A DNA stretch of 32,912 bases, taken from NCBI GenBank assembly GCA_043760535.1, contig JAYUOV010000218.1, positions 1 to 32,912 of the forward strand, in the 5' to 3' direction. Of this stretch, positions 1 through 7,825 are shown piece by piece (within the stretch, counting starts at the first letter, position 1; each line of letters starts with the position of its first letter). Below the pieces are notes generated by a model. It was given only the letters and a program-made list of their open reading frames with translations. It was not told where the DNA came from and ran no database searches. The DNA is from JAZKFT01 sp043760535 (lineage in GTDB: Bacteria > Bacteroidota > Bacteroidia > Chitinophagales > Chitinophagaceae). Position numbers and translations under genes: made by a program.

Positions 1-268
1 CTTGTTGGTAAGCTTTGTCAAGGTTTTTGCCCCGACTTTTCATTTCAATTAAAATTGTTCCTTTCCAAAGCAAGTCAATGTAACCGTCTTTGTCGTCCAA
101 TTTTTTTACTCTGTGTTCAAAAGTCGAAACACGTTTACTGCTAATACCAAACACATTAAAAAACTCAACTAAAAATGGTTTTGCGTCTGCTTCTTCATTT
201 GAAGTGTCAGCCCATTCTTTTGAGAAATTTAATGCTCTATCTTTTATTTCGTTCCAACTTAATACCAT
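1..268 (-). CDS. MmeI-like type IIL restriction-modification enzyme, N-terminal fragment
   Basis: The minus strand reads an open frame from the ATG at 266-268 to the window edge (89 residues seen), beginning MVLSWNEIKDRALNFSKEW and continuing with FFNVFGI and KRVSTFEHRVKKL. This matches the N-terminus of MmeI-type single-chain restriction enzymes, which carry nuclease, adenine methyltransferase and target-recognition domains in one protein of about 900 or more residues. The PD-(D/E)xK nuclease signature is visible: an Asp in GYID, nine residues, then EMK (D-x9-E-x-K), followed by SRGKNLDKAYQQ. The methyltransferase and recognition domains lie outside the window, so an intact gene cannot be confirmed. 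In this family one protein both cuts and methylates DNA. The 82 bp between its start and the next gene hold no other feature I recognise. Confidence 0.85.
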   Translation of the reverse strand, partial: MVLSWNEIKDRALNFSKEWADTSNEEADAKPFLVEFFNVFGISSKRVSTFEHRVKKLDDKDGYIDLLWKGTILIEMKSRGKNLDKAYQQ

Positions 269-350
269 TCTTTTTTTCTTTGTTTTGTCAGTTTGTCGAT
301 AGTTGTTTTGTCGTCAGCTACGCTTGCACCTAAGGGCTAAAGTGATGCAA

Positions 351-992
351 TTACTTACTCCACTCCAGTAAAGTTTTTTCACAATTGTCTTTGCCCCAAT
401 TGGGATGCAGCTCAGTTTCTGGCTTAAATGTAGCAAATGCATCCTTCGCTTTTTGCATTAGTTCTTTTCCTTTGGTTTTACTACCGCCAAAAGCCTCTGG
501 AGTATTGTAGGCAGATTGGGCAGCATATATGTAAGCCCTCGGGTTTTGTGCTGGCATTTGCTGCATTGCTTTTCCAATTATCTGTCCGGCTTTAGGTGCT
601 AGTGTCATACCACGGCTCCAATCTACCAGCATGCGGCATTGTGTTGCCATAGCCTGTATAGTGGATATTTCAGAATTATTTTGAGATAGCGCCTCAGCAC
701 TCGCCAAAAATGCATCCGCCTTATCCATCATTGGATCAATATTTTTTATATCCTTTTCTTGGTAGGCTTTCATTACTAAACTATATGCTGCATAATAAAA
801 TGGTAGCCATTGCGTTTTTTCGGCATTAGCAATACGTTCAAAACTGTTAGATACATTTTGGTAATCTTCACCAGTTTTAGCGGTATCTAACTGGGCAATA
901 TTTTTTTTCATGCCACTTACAAATTTGTCAGATTGTGCATTAGCAGCAAATGAAGCAACGATAGTAGCGATAGATAAAATGAACTTTTTCAT
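351..992 (-). CDS. secreted protein of unknown function
   Basis: This gene encodes 213 residues from an ATG at 990-992. The N-terminus, MKKFILSIATIVASFAANAQ, is a typical Bacteroidota signal peptide ending in ANAQ with cleavage expected before SDKF, so the product is probably periplasmic or surface-exposed. The rest is mainly helical in character, with Ala, Lys and Gln-rich stretches that could form TPR-like helical pairs, and it ends NCEKTLLEWSK. I recognise no catalytic motif. Comparable single-domain secreted proteins are common in Chitinophagaceae and are annotated only as hypothetical. The 138 bp upstream of its start is occupied by a degenerate tandem repeat rather than by a recognisable promoter. 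Confidence 0.75.
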   Translation of the reverse strand: MKKFILSIATIVASFAANAQSDKFVSGMKKNIAQLDTAKTGEDYQNVSNSFERIANAEKTQWLPFYYAAYSLVMKAYQEKDIKNIDPMMDKADAFLASAEALSQNNSEISTIQAMATQCRMLVDWSRGMTLAPKAGQIIGKAMQQMPAQNPRAYIYAAQSAYNTPEAFGGSKTKGKELMQKAKDAFATFKPETELHPNWGKDNCEKTLLEWSK

Positions 993-1062
993 GAGGTTTT
1001 TTTAATGGATAATGATGTAATGGATAATTGATAATTTGAAGTTTGAAGTTTGACTCCTGAAA

Positions 1063-1132
1063 CTTGTTTCTTGAGCCTTGTACTTTTCTTGAACCATGTT
1101 TCTTGAACCTTGTTTCCTGTGCCTTGATTCTT
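1063..1132. repeat. degenerate 14-bp tandem repeat
   Basis: The intergenic stretch contains about five imperfect head-to-tail copies of CTTGTTTCTTGAAC: 1063-1076, 1077-1094 (with four extra bases), 1095-1108, 1109-1122 and a partial copy from 1123. A related run, GAAGTTTGAAGTTTGA, lies just before it at about 1038-1053. There is no open frame that uses it. Such low-complexity tandem arrays are seen in Chitinophagaceae intergenic DNA, but I cannot assign a role. Confidence 0.65.
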
Positions 1133-1400
1133 ATTTTTCCAGATTTTTTAGCTTGTTGTACTCATTTTCGGCATTAAACCAGTTGTTTCCGTGGTATGCT
1201 TCTACGTATTTAAATGCAAGCCCAACGCCCCAACCAAGCATAACCCAAAGTGGCCATGGAAAACGGTTGTGGCCACTATTGGTTACCAGATAAATGCACC
1301 ATAAAAACGTATTTACCAAAATGTAAGAGAGTAAGTCTTTCTTAAATTTAGCACGGTCTTTGGCTATGCGATATAACTCTTTGTCTTGTAAATTTTCCAT
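1131..1400 (-). CDS. 2TM domain-containing membrane protein
   Basis: A protein of 89 residues from an ATG at 1398-1400. It starts with a charged segment (residues 1-23), followed by two hydrophobic helices, about residues 24-42 (LLSYILVNTFLWCIYLVT) and about 50-66 (PLWVMLGWGVGLAFKYV), with a short loop containing SGHNRFPW. The layout and the LGWGVGLAF motif match the small Bacteroidota 2TM domain family, whose role is unknown but which sits in the inner membrane and is sometimes attached to sensor or LytTR proteins. Here it stands alone at the family's usual domain length. It lies 62 bp downstream of the TonB-dependent receptor stop on the same strand, so co-transcription is possible. Confidence 0.85.
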   Translation of the reverse strand: MENLQDKELYRIAKDRAKFKKDLLSYILVNTFLWCIYLVTNSGHNRFPWPLWVMLGWGVGLAFKYVEAYHGNNWFNAENEYNKLKNLEK

Positions 1401-1462
1401 GATACTTTTTTTTATTGGTTAAATAATTGTTTGATTTTTAAATGCTACAATATATAGATATG

Positions 1463-3679
1463 TTAGAGGTTGTTATTTACTGCATCTTGTCTTCTATCTA
1501 CGCCCCAACTTAAAAATGCTCCAAGGAAGAAGAAGCGTGGTGCAGCGGGATTTACTTCTACTTTGTTTAACCCGTTGTTAGAGTAATTGTACCCAAAAAC
1601 CTGCTTACTGCCCAGCACATTGGTAATGCTAAAAACGAATACAGTAAAGGCTTTGCCTAAGGCAGTAAGATAATTGGCACTAAAGCTAAGGCTATGATAA
1701 TCTATGGTTCGGCCTTTATCTTTTATATCGAATTTACGGATACTGTTATCATACGCGATATTGTAATAGGGCCTACCAGTAGCAAAATTATAGTTGGCAT
1801 TTAATTGCGTATTCATCTTTTTAAAAAACCGCTTTACAACAAAAGATGCTGTATGCTTTGCTGCAAAATTTGGTTCAATTGCAATTGGATAATTGAGATA
1901 GTTTCTTTTGGTATCGAGGTAAGAGTAAGATACCCAGTAGTCGATATTCTTAAACGTTTTTTTATCCCTCCAAAACAACTCCAAGCCTTGAGCGTAGCCA
2001 TTACCTGCAACTGTCGTATCGGGAAATGTTTTAACAAGTTGATTGTATTTTTTATAAAATCCTGCAATGCGTAGTGTAGCATTGGTAATCACTTTTTGGT
2101 ATGTAAGTATGTAGTGTGTTGCTTTTGTGTACGGTAATTCTTGGTTAAAAAACAAATAGGTTCTTTCCGGCTTTTGATAAAAAATACCATAGTCGAAACT
2201 CAGCTGTGCATCCTTGTTTAATTTATAAGCAATAGAAGCACGTGGAGCCAAATTAGTACGCTGTAATAAAGCAGAATACTCAGCCCTTAATCCAATTTTT
2301 GCAGCAATATCATTAGTAAGGTAAATATCACTTTCGGCAAATGCAGCTGTTAAATGATCGGTTATAGCAGAATTGAATTGGTTAAACTGGCTTTTTTCTT
2401 TACTGTAAAAATATTCACTTCCAAAACGCAAGGCACTAAGCCCAATAAGCTTGTGTTCTATTACTACCCTTGCCTGTGCAAAAATGCCAGATGCATCCAG
2501 ATTAAAGTTTTTACCCGATAAATAGCCTGGCAAATTATTAGTTACCTGTTGGTTCGATTGATTTTGTAACTGCTGGTTGATGATATCAGTATTATTACTA
2601 AAAGCAAGTGCTGCATTCAGTTTCCAGCGATTAGCGATCCGCTCTTTGTAACTAAGATTAGTATAGCTAAACTTGTTGGTTAGCCCAAAAGCATTCTTTA
2701 ATAATGAAGTATCGATGTCGGGATTACGTAGGCCAAGTTTATTCCAACTAAAACTGCTATAGAATTTCAGCATACCTGTTTTTGAAGTTTTAATACGAAA
2801 ATTAATATCACCATTATGCACTTCAGGGCTATGGAAAAAGTCTGGTTTTTGTTTTACGATGCCGATGTACAAACCCAAATTGTTATAGCCATAATTTACA
2901 CCCCATGAGCTTTTTTTATTTTTTGCCAGTTTTTGAAACTGTGCACCCAAAAAAAGCGGCGATATAGAAGCTGAAGCTGTAGATTGTTCGGGCAGGTCTA
3001 TTGTTTCTAATATTAAAGCAGAAGATAATGCCTGGCCATACAATGCTGAGTAGCCACCGGTACTAAATACAGTACCCTTAAAAAGAAAAGGTGAAAACCG
3101 ACCACGTGTGGCAAGATCAGGTGCTCCGCTAAAAAAGGGATTATTTACCAAAGTACCATCTATAAATTGCTTGGTTTCGTAACCAGTGCCACCACGTACA
3201 AACAGCTCGCCGCTTTCGCCTATTTGCTGTGAGCCTGGCAAGGTTTTTAATGCACTACTTACATCGCCATTGGCACTGGCTGTGGTTACAATATCTAAGG
3301 GTTTTAATACGGTTACCTTCTTTTCGTCGCTTGCCTCAAAACTGCCTGCTGTAATTATTACAGCCTTAAGTTCGTTCATTTCTTCTTTCATGGCAATGCT
3401 TATTTCTATAACTTTTGTTTCGGTAATAACAATCTGCTGCTCAAAAGCTTTAAAACCTACAAAAGATGCCGTTAAGGTTACAGTTCCCTTTTCGGTTGTG
3501 GTAAAACGATAATTGCCGCTACTGTCGCTTGTAGTGCCATCGTAAGAATCTTTAATACTGATGCTTACACCCGGCATTGGCTTCTTTCTATTATCTATGA
3601 TACGACCCGAAATAACAACCTGACAAATGGCTGCAAGATTGATTAGGATCAAAACAGAGAGAATTAAAAATCGTTTCAT
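1463..3679 (-). CDS. TonB-dependent receptor with carboxypeptidase-like regulatory domain
   Basis: This gene encodes 738 residues beginning at ATG 3677-3679 with a signal peptide (MKRFLILSVLILINLAAIC). About residues 20-105 form a carboxypeptidase-D regulatory-like beta-sandwich (SGRIIDNRKKPMPGVSISIKD), followed by a plug domain (about 120-230) with LKTLPGSQQIGESGELFVRG and a YALYGQ-like turn, and then a 22-strand type outer-membrane barrel with many aromatic beta-strands. The last strand, FFLGAFLSWGVD, is followed by a short polar tail. The product is an energised outer-membrane importer. No SusD-like lipoprotein is adjacent, so it is not part of a classical SusCD pair; the substrate is unknown. 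At 738 residues it resembles compact siderophore, vitamin or metal receptors more than the ~1000-residue SusC type. Confidence 0.93.
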   Translation of the reverse strand: MKRFLILSVLILINLAAICQVVISGRIIDNRKKPMPGVSISIKDSYDGTTSDSSGNYRFTTTEKGTVTLTASFVGFKAFEQQIVITETKVIEISIAMKEEMNELKAVIITAGSFEASDEKKVTVLKPLDIVTTASANGDVSSALKTLPGSQQIGESGELFVRGGTGYETKQFIDGTLVNNPFFSGAPDLATRGRFSPFLFKGTVFSTGGYSALYGQALSSALILETIDLPEQSTASASISPLFLGAQFQKLAKNKKSSWGVNYGYNNLGLYIGIVKQKPDFFHSPEVHNGDINFRIKTSKTGMLKFYSSFSWNKLGLRNPDIDTSLLKNAFGLTNKFSYTNLSYKERIANRWKLNAALAFSNNTDIINQQLQNQSNQQVTNNLPGYLSGKNFNLDASGIFAQARVVIEHKLIGLSALRFGSEYFYSKEKSQFNQFNSAITDHLTAAFAESDIYLTNDIAAKIGLRAEYSALLQRTNLAPRASIAYKLNKDAQLSFDYGIFYQKPERTYLFFNQELPYTKATHYILTYQKVITNATLRIAGFYKKYNQLVKTFPDTTVAGNGYAQGLELFWRDKKTFKNIDYWVSYSYLDTKRNYLNYPIAIEPNFAAKHTASFVVKRFFKKMNTQLNANYNFATGRPYYNIAYDNSIRKFDIKDKGRTIDYHSLSFSANYLTALGKAFTVFVFSITNVLGSKQVFGYNYSNNGLNKVEVNPAAPRFFFLGAFLSWGVDRRQDAVNNNL

Positions 3680-3696
3680 TATTTATAAATATGTCG

Positions 3697-3728
3697 CAAA
3701 CGTAGAGTAGTTTATTTTATAAACCAAA
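3697..3728 (-). promoter_or_regulatory. Bacteroidota-type promoter of the TonB receptor gene
   Basis: On the minus strand TTTG (3725-3728) is followed after 20 bp by TACGTTTG (3697-3704), a full match to the Bacteroidota -33 TTTG / -7 TAnnTTTG promoter. Transcription would start near 3690, giving a leader of about ten bases before the ATG at 3679. Confidence 0.6.
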
Positions 3729-4360
3729 TTATTTTTAAACCCTTTCGCTCTATTTCTAAAAAAAAAGCACCCGCAATGCTGGCTCAATATGCGGTTGCTG
3801 TTTAATGCATATCGGATAAAACTGGTTTTGGGAAATAGTTCTATAGCATTTAATAAGTTAAATAATTTCATTTTAGCCAACAATATAAGATACTGGAGAT
3901 AATGTATAACAGGGCAACGAAAGACAAAACGCAAGCACCTAGCACAGGTTTGAAAAAATTGGCGGTTTTGTTCTCCGCAAACACATTTATGATTAAAGAA
4001 GGTTTCGTTCTCCGAAGACACATTTGTTGCGAAAATCGGCCACTTTCGCCAAGGCGATAATGTAGCATTAGGTACTATCCAAAGTGGCATCCATCATAAA
4101 AGCAAGCTTTACTGATAACGATATATTGGCCAGCAGTCGGTAGCCACTTTTATTCAAAAAAAAGAACCTTGGCTCAAAATGTGGTTATTATTTATTGGGC
4201 AGAAAAACGTAATAACCAGCTTTACCTAGAAGATGGGTGTATTCAACTATAAGCTTTATTAGCTTTACAACACTACCCGATTATGCTTAGTGGTTAATAA
4301 AACCAGTGCTACACAGCTTTGCACCTAAAGTTTGGTTAATAACGATACATTGCAAATATT
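3729..4360. other. gene-free stretch of 632 bp
   Basis: This interval separates the divergent TonB receptor and M23 genes. Possible frames on the minus strand (for example 3683-4090) lack any recognisable protein character. A short imperfect direct repeat is visible: TTCTCCGCAAACACATTT near 3969-3987 and TTCTCCGAAGACACATTT near 4008-4025. The word GCCACTTT or its complement recurs near 4040, 4080 and 4142. It may hold a decayed gene or regulatory DNA, but I see nothing identifiable. Confidence 0.45.
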
Positions 4361-5068
4361 ATGATGAACAATGCCCGTCTTAATTCTTTATTGCACCACA
4401 TGCAGTATCCAATGCACCCTATTGTGCCATTTAGTGCCGCTACTGAAAAGTTGCTATCTATGGATTTTACAGCATCAAATAAAGAGTTAATTCCCGAAAC
4501 TGTAAATAACACTGTGGCATTTAGTAAATACATAAATAAGAAACTGTTAGAAGCCGGAGCCATTTATGGCATGGGTGGTTATAACGAACACCGTACTGTT
4601 TATGCTCGAAGCAACGTTTTTGATAGCAGCGATGAACCCCGTCGATTGCATTTGGGTACCGACATTTGGGGTGCAGCCGGCACACCCATTTTTGCACCAA
4701 TTAATGGCATAGTACATAGCCTTGGAAACAATAATCGCTATGGAGATTATGGAGGTACAATTATTTTAGAACACCAATTAGATGGGTTTGTTTTTTATAC
4801 CCTATATGGCCACCTTTCTCTTGCATCGATAAATGCATTAGAAATACACCAAAAAATTAGTGCTGGTTTACAAATTGCTACTTTTGGCAATGCGGAAGAA
4901 AATGGCAATTGGCCACCGCATCTGCACCTTCAAATAATTATAAATATGCAGGGAATGGTTGGCGACTATCCGGGTGTTTGTAAGTTTTCTGAGAGAGAAA
5001 TATACCTTGCTAATTGCCCAAACCCCGATATTATATTGAATTTAGAACGGCATATTACCCACATTTAA
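4361..5068 (+). CDS. stand-alone M23 (LytM-type) peptidase-like protein
   Basis: A protein of 235 residues; translation may begin at ATG 4361 or the next codon. The M23 zinc-site pattern is intact: H97 and D101 in RRLHLGTDIW, YGH151, and H187/H189 in WPPHLHLQ. M23 enzymes usually cleave peptidoglycan cross-bridges outside the cytoplasm, but no signal peptide or membrane helix is visible here. The best resemblance I know is to the M23-like domain of large proteins that also carry a phosphotransferase and a class III aminotransferase: shared features are IYG, YARSNVF, HLGTD, GGTIILEH, FYTLYGHLS, WPPHLHLQII and PGV followed by PNPDIILNL. It is therefore probably a free-standing member of that cytoplasmic subgroup, and cell-wall cleavage should not be assumed. 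The substrate is unknown. Confidence 0.82.
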   Translation: MMNNARLNSLLHHMQYPMHPIVPFSAATEKLLSMDFTASNKELIPETVNNTVAFSKYINKKLLEAGAIYGMGGYNEHRTVYARSNVFDSSDEPRRLHLGTDIWGAAGTPIFAPINGIVHSLGNNNRYGDYGGTIILEHQLDGFVFYTLYGHLSLASINALEIHQKISAGLQIATFGNAEENGNWPPHLHLQIIINMQGMVGDYPGVCKFSEREIYLANCPNPDIILNLERHITHI

Positions 5069-5138
5069 TAGCAGGCTGTTCAATTTGCACTTTTACGATT
5101 CACAAATTGTTTCTATCATTGCAATAAATTTTAATACT

Positions 5139-5888
5139 ATGCATACTCAACATTCCGACAAAGATTTCATTGAAAAAAAACCCAATTACATACCCATGAT
5201 TGTGGTAACCGCAGTGCTGGCATTTTTAGCCTGGACATTGCTGCACAATTTTGATGGCAAAGGCAATATGTGGGCCGGCAATACCAGCTCTACAGAAGGG
5301 CATGAAGGGCACGAAGGCCATGATGCAGGAATGTCAAAGAAAGAAGCCAGCGTAACACTTAACCCAGCAGAATTAGGAACCCTGGATACACTTACTGGAA
5401 ATTTTATGTACAAAACGGGCGAAACCGAATCGTTAGAATTACCAGATGGTGTAAAACTAAGTGTGGGAGCCCAAAGCACCGAAGCTAAACTTTTTACTTT
5501 TTTAAGCAATCCAAAAATGCTGGTAAATAATGATGATAAAACCCAGGGCTGGATTAGCCTAGATCGCTTGTATTTTGAAACTGGCAAATCAACACTTACA
5601 GCCTCATCGCAAACACAACTAAAAAATATTGCTGCTATTTTAAAAGCTTTTCCCAATGTGTTGCTTAAAATAGGTGGCTATACAGATAACACTGGCAATA
5701 CAGAGGGCAACCTTAAGCTGAGCGATAGCCGGGCAACATCTGCCATGGCAGCTTTGGTAGCAGCAGGCACAGCTACCACCCGTTTAGAAGCAAAAGGTTA
5801 TGGACAAGAACACCCAATAGCTGATAATGCCACTGCCGAAGGCCAAGCACTAAACAGGAGAATAGATGTAAGGGTTACAAAAAAATAA
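5139..5888 (+). CDS. inner-membrane-anchored OmpA-family protein with His-rich linker
   Basis: The frame extends upstream to a TTG at 5085, but the ATG at 5139 (MHTQHSDKDF) is the better start, giving 249 residues. A single N-terminal helix (about residues 19-39, YIPMIVVTAVLAFLAWTLL) anchors it. It is followed by a linker with GHEGHEGHDAG and, from about residue 145 to the end, an OmpA C-terminal peptidoglycan-binding domain: LYFETGKSTL, then GGYTDNTGN, LSDSRATS, GYGQEHPI and LNRRIDVRV. The conserved Asp of the YTDNTG motif and the Arg of NRRI that bind diaminopimelate are present. The middle region (about residues 75-130) is unassigned and may be a small beta domain. It follows the M23-like gene by 70 bp on the same strand. 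Confidence 0.85.
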   Translation: MHTQHSDKDFIEKKPNYIPMIVVTAVLAFLAWTLLHNFDGKGNMWAGNTSSTEGHEGHEGHDAGMSKKEASVTLNPAELGTLDTLTGNFMYKTGETESLELPDGVKLSVGAQSTEAKLFTFLSNPKMLVNNDDKTQGWISLDRLYFETGKSTLTASSQTQLKNIAAILKAFPNVLLKIGGYTDNTGNTEGNLKLSDSRATSAMAALVAAGTATTRLEAKGYGQEHPIADNATAEGQALNRRIDVRVTKK

Positions 5889-5913
5889 CCTATTTAGTAG
5901 TTTGTTTCAAAAA

Positions 5914-5943
5914 AGCCATTGTTGAATAGCAACGGCTCTTTTG
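5914..5943 (+). terminator. hairpin terminator after the OmpA gene
   Basis: AGCCATTGTT and AGCAACGGCT form a 10-bp stem with one mismatch around a GAAT loop, followed by CTTTTGTGCTTTT, 26 bp after the stop codon. A second perfect hairpin, GGGATT-TTTT-AATCCC, lies at 5959-5974. Confidence 0.5.
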
Positions 5944-5974
5944 TGCTTTTATAATAACGGGATTTTTTAATCCC

Positions 5975-6189
5975 ATTCACCAGAGAAAAAGGCGAATTGA
6001 GGGTAATTTTATCAATGTTCATAACTATTATTGCCACACCTAATTACCAATTGTTACAGCTTAATGGCCAATGATGCCTTAGGCCATTTACTACCCACGT
6101 TTTTAATCGCAGTAAAGTAGTATAGAAGGGTAATAAGCCAATTACTTTTGGCACTTTATCCTTGGTAGCCCGGTGTTCATCCAGATAAG
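5975..6189. other. intergenic DNA without recognisable genes
   Basis: Together with 5889-5974 this makes a 301-bp gene-free interval between convergent genes. Apart from the hairpins it contains only a weak palindrome around AATGGCC...GGCCATT (about 6062-6088). I see no coding or RNA feature. Confidence 0.4.
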
Positions 6190-7302
6190 CTATTGCCGGT
6201 TCTGCAAACTTATAAGCCATTTGTCTATCACATCTTCAAGCAATGTGTTCTTGTATTCAATATCAGAAGCAAAAGGGAATATACTGGCTTCGTGCAGTGC
6301 ATCGGCGAGGCTAAAATTGCTTTGCTGCTTTACAATGGCTATGTTTTTTGCCGCTAGGCATTCGCCTAAATACTCCTGTTCGGTTTGGCCTGGGGTGGGT
6401 ATAAATATGCATTTGCACTGTAGCACTTTCATATCCATTAAAGTACTGTAACCACTGCGGCCTACAATATAGCTACTTTGCAAAAAGGCTTTTTGCATAT
6501 CGGCTGCATTTAAATGATTTACAGCTATACTATTTTTGGGTAAAGTAGGAAGCGATGCATGACCCGGCATACCTCTTATAATTAAAAAATTACCAGGTAT
6601 TTTTTCTAATTGAGGTATAATAATCGCTTCTAGCAAACTCCGTTGTGGTTCTGGCCCGCTAAGGCTTATAGTGGCAGTATATTTTTTTTCGATAGTAATG
6701 GCACTATCAAAACGGGTAAGCCAGCCAATATATTTAACAGGGATAGCTGGTAAAACCGTTGGGTGGCTCAGGGTTCCAGCGAGGCTTTCATTTGCCAGTA
6801 CGGCATCGGGCACCCAACATGCACTAAAGTGGTTTATTAATCGATACATGCGTTTTCGCACCAGGCCTTTTATCCAACAAAATAATCGTGGTACTTTTAA
6901 CTGTAACTGATGGGTAATAAACACCGCAGGCACTTTATTTGTGTATAACCCGTAGCGATTATCGCTTATAACCCCATCTATTTTATAGGTTTCTACCACT
7001 TTTTGGAGCCAGTCATTTTCTTTGTTTACAGTATTCATAAACTTTGGCAATTGTAGGGCAAGCCTTAGCAGCACATGCTTTTTTGCATAGGTAATGCCAT
7101 AACCATCCAGATGGATAAACTCCAAATGTCCAAATTCTTGCTGTAGCAAAATTTGGTGCAACCCCGAAGTAGCCACGATAACACGGCATTGTTTTTGTAG
7201 CAGATATTTAATAATAGGTATGCAGCGGGTGGCATGACCAAGCCCCCAATCGAGTGGAGCTACGAGAATTGTGGTGTTATTTTTTTTATTCTTTGCAGCC
7301 AT
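6190..7302 (-). CDS. MurG/GT28-like glycosyltransferase
   Basis: The frame opens with TTG at 7306-7308, but ATG 7300-7302 (MAAKNKKNNTTILVAPLDWG) is the likely start, giving 370 residues. The N-terminal Rossmann-like half begins with LDWGLGHATRCIPIIKYLL, the glycine-rich loop typical of GT-B enzymes of the MurG/UGT type. The C-terminal half carries YIVGRSGYSTLMDMKVLQ and IFIPTPGQTEQEYLGE, the region that binds the nucleotide sugar. Such proteins transfer a sugar from a nucleotide-activated donor at the cytoplasmic face of the membrane. It is not MurG itself, since there is no cell-wall cluster and sequence details differ. Acceptor and donor are unknown. It stands alone, with flanking genes on the opposite strand. 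Confidence 0.82.
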   Translation of the reverse strand: MAAKNKKNNTTILVAPLDWGLGHATRCIPIIKYLLQKQCRVIVATSGLHQILLQQEFGHLEFIHLDGYGITYAKKHVLLRLALQLPKFMNTVNKENDWLQKVVETYKIDGVISDNRYGLYTNKVPAVFITHQLQLKVPRLFCWIKGLVRKRMYRLINHFSACWVPDAVLANESLAGTLSHPTVLPAIPVKYIGWLTRFDSAITIEKKYTATISLSGPEPQRSLLEAIIIPQLEKIPGNFLIIRGMPGHASLPTLPKNSIAVNHLNAADMQKAFLQSSYIVGRSGYSTLMDMKVLQCKCIFIPTPGQTEQEYLGECLAAKNIAIVKQQSNFSLADALHEASIFPFASDIEYKNTLLEDVIDKWLISLQNRQ

Positions 7303-7354
7303 GAACAATAATTACGGCTGAAAAATAGTTATTTTACGCAATTACTTAATTACA

Positions 7355-7477
7355 ATGAACATAAAGAAGAGTTTAATCGTTTCTATTTTGTTAATTATCC
7401 TAATATCATCCTGCAGTTCATCTAAATCTGCTAAGGGATGTGGGTGCCCTAACAAAAGGGGCATGGTAGGGTACTAA
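7355..7477 (+). CDS. 40-residue Cys/Gly-rich lipoprotein
   Basis: A short frame from ATG 7355 to TAA 7477. It reads MNIKKSLIVSILLIILISSC, then three Ser, and ends AKGCGCPNKRGMVGY. The first twenty residues form a lipoprotein signal with lipobox ISSC, so lipidation at Cys20 would leave a mature peptide of only about 21 residues. The GCGCP core with two Cys, basic residues and a terminal Tyr resembles very small lipoproteins that recur in Bacteroidota and are often missed by gene callers. Function is unknown; metal or cofactor binding by CxC is possible. It is divergent from the glycosyltransferase gene and precedes the small unknown gene at 7521. Confidence 0.68.
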   Translation: MNIKKSLIVSILLIILISSCSSSKSAKGCGCPNKRGMVGY

Positions 7478-7520
7478 ATTTGAACTCAATTTTTTTTGAA
7501 CCTGATCTAATGTGTAAGAA

Positions 7521-7769
7521 ATGGAAAACGGTAGCCGAGATTTATTATTTGTATCCAAATTTGCTTCGCTGAGCAATTTGGAGATAGAAAAAGAGCTTTC
7601 TCTTCTAAATAAATTACTTTATGGAATTGAGTTAATGAGCACCTACGCAATTGTAAACGAAGTATTAGATCTTAACAAATACAAGGTTATTAAAAAGCCA
7701 CAACTTGTAGCCCAGGCTATAAGAGAAAAAAGCCAAAAACCATTTATTTTTATCTACAACAAAAACTAA
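7521..7769 (+). CDS. small protein of unknown function
   Basis: A protein of 82 residues from ATG 7521. It is predicted to be soluble, without a signal peptide or membrane segment. A helical stretch, LSNLEIEKELSLLNKLLYG, is followed by VLDLNKYKVIKKPQLVAQAI and an aromatic basic tail, FIFIYNKN. I recognise no family. It is supported as a gene by its ATG, its protein-like composition, and the strong terminator that follows 6 bp after its stop. It lies 43 bp downstream of the small lipoprotein, so the two may share a transcript. Confidence 0.5.
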   Translation: MENGSRDLLFVSKFASLSNLEIEKELSLLNKLLYGIELMSTYAIVNEVLDLNKYKVIKKPQLVAQAIREKSQKPFIFIYNKN

Positions 7770-7775
7770 GATAAT

Positions 7776-7812
7776 AAAGAGGCTGTCTCAAAAAGACAGC
7801 CTCTTTATCGTT
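7776..7812 (+). terminator. strong hairpin terminator
   Basis: A perfect 13-bp stem, AAAGAGGCTGTCT (7776-7788) and AGACAGCCTCTTT (7794-7806), encloses a CAAAA loop and ends in a T-rich tract. It can work in both directions. The GAGGCTGTCTC core is a common terminator sequence in Bacteroidota genomes. Confidence 0.85.
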
Positions 7813-7825
7813 TTATAATTCCTTG

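Noticed and set aside
90..302. Plus-strand frame of 70 codons
   Set aside because: It is the antisense shadow of the MmeI-like N-terminus, which is strongly protein-like on the minus strand.
1063..1132. CRISPR array
   Set aside because: The units are contiguous 14-bp degenerate repeats without unique spacers, and no cas genes are present.
1463..3679. SusC-type receptor of a polysaccharide utilisation locus
   Set aside because: No SusD partner or glycoside hydrolases nearby, and the protein is too short for typical SusC.
3683..4090. Minus-strand frame of 135 codons in the intergenic gap
   Set aside because: Cys/Phe-rich composition, no domain, and it occupies the promoter region of the TonB receptor gene.
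6190..7302. MurG
   Set aside because: The GT-B signatures are shared, but there is no division/cell-wall cluster and the protein differs in its acceptor half.
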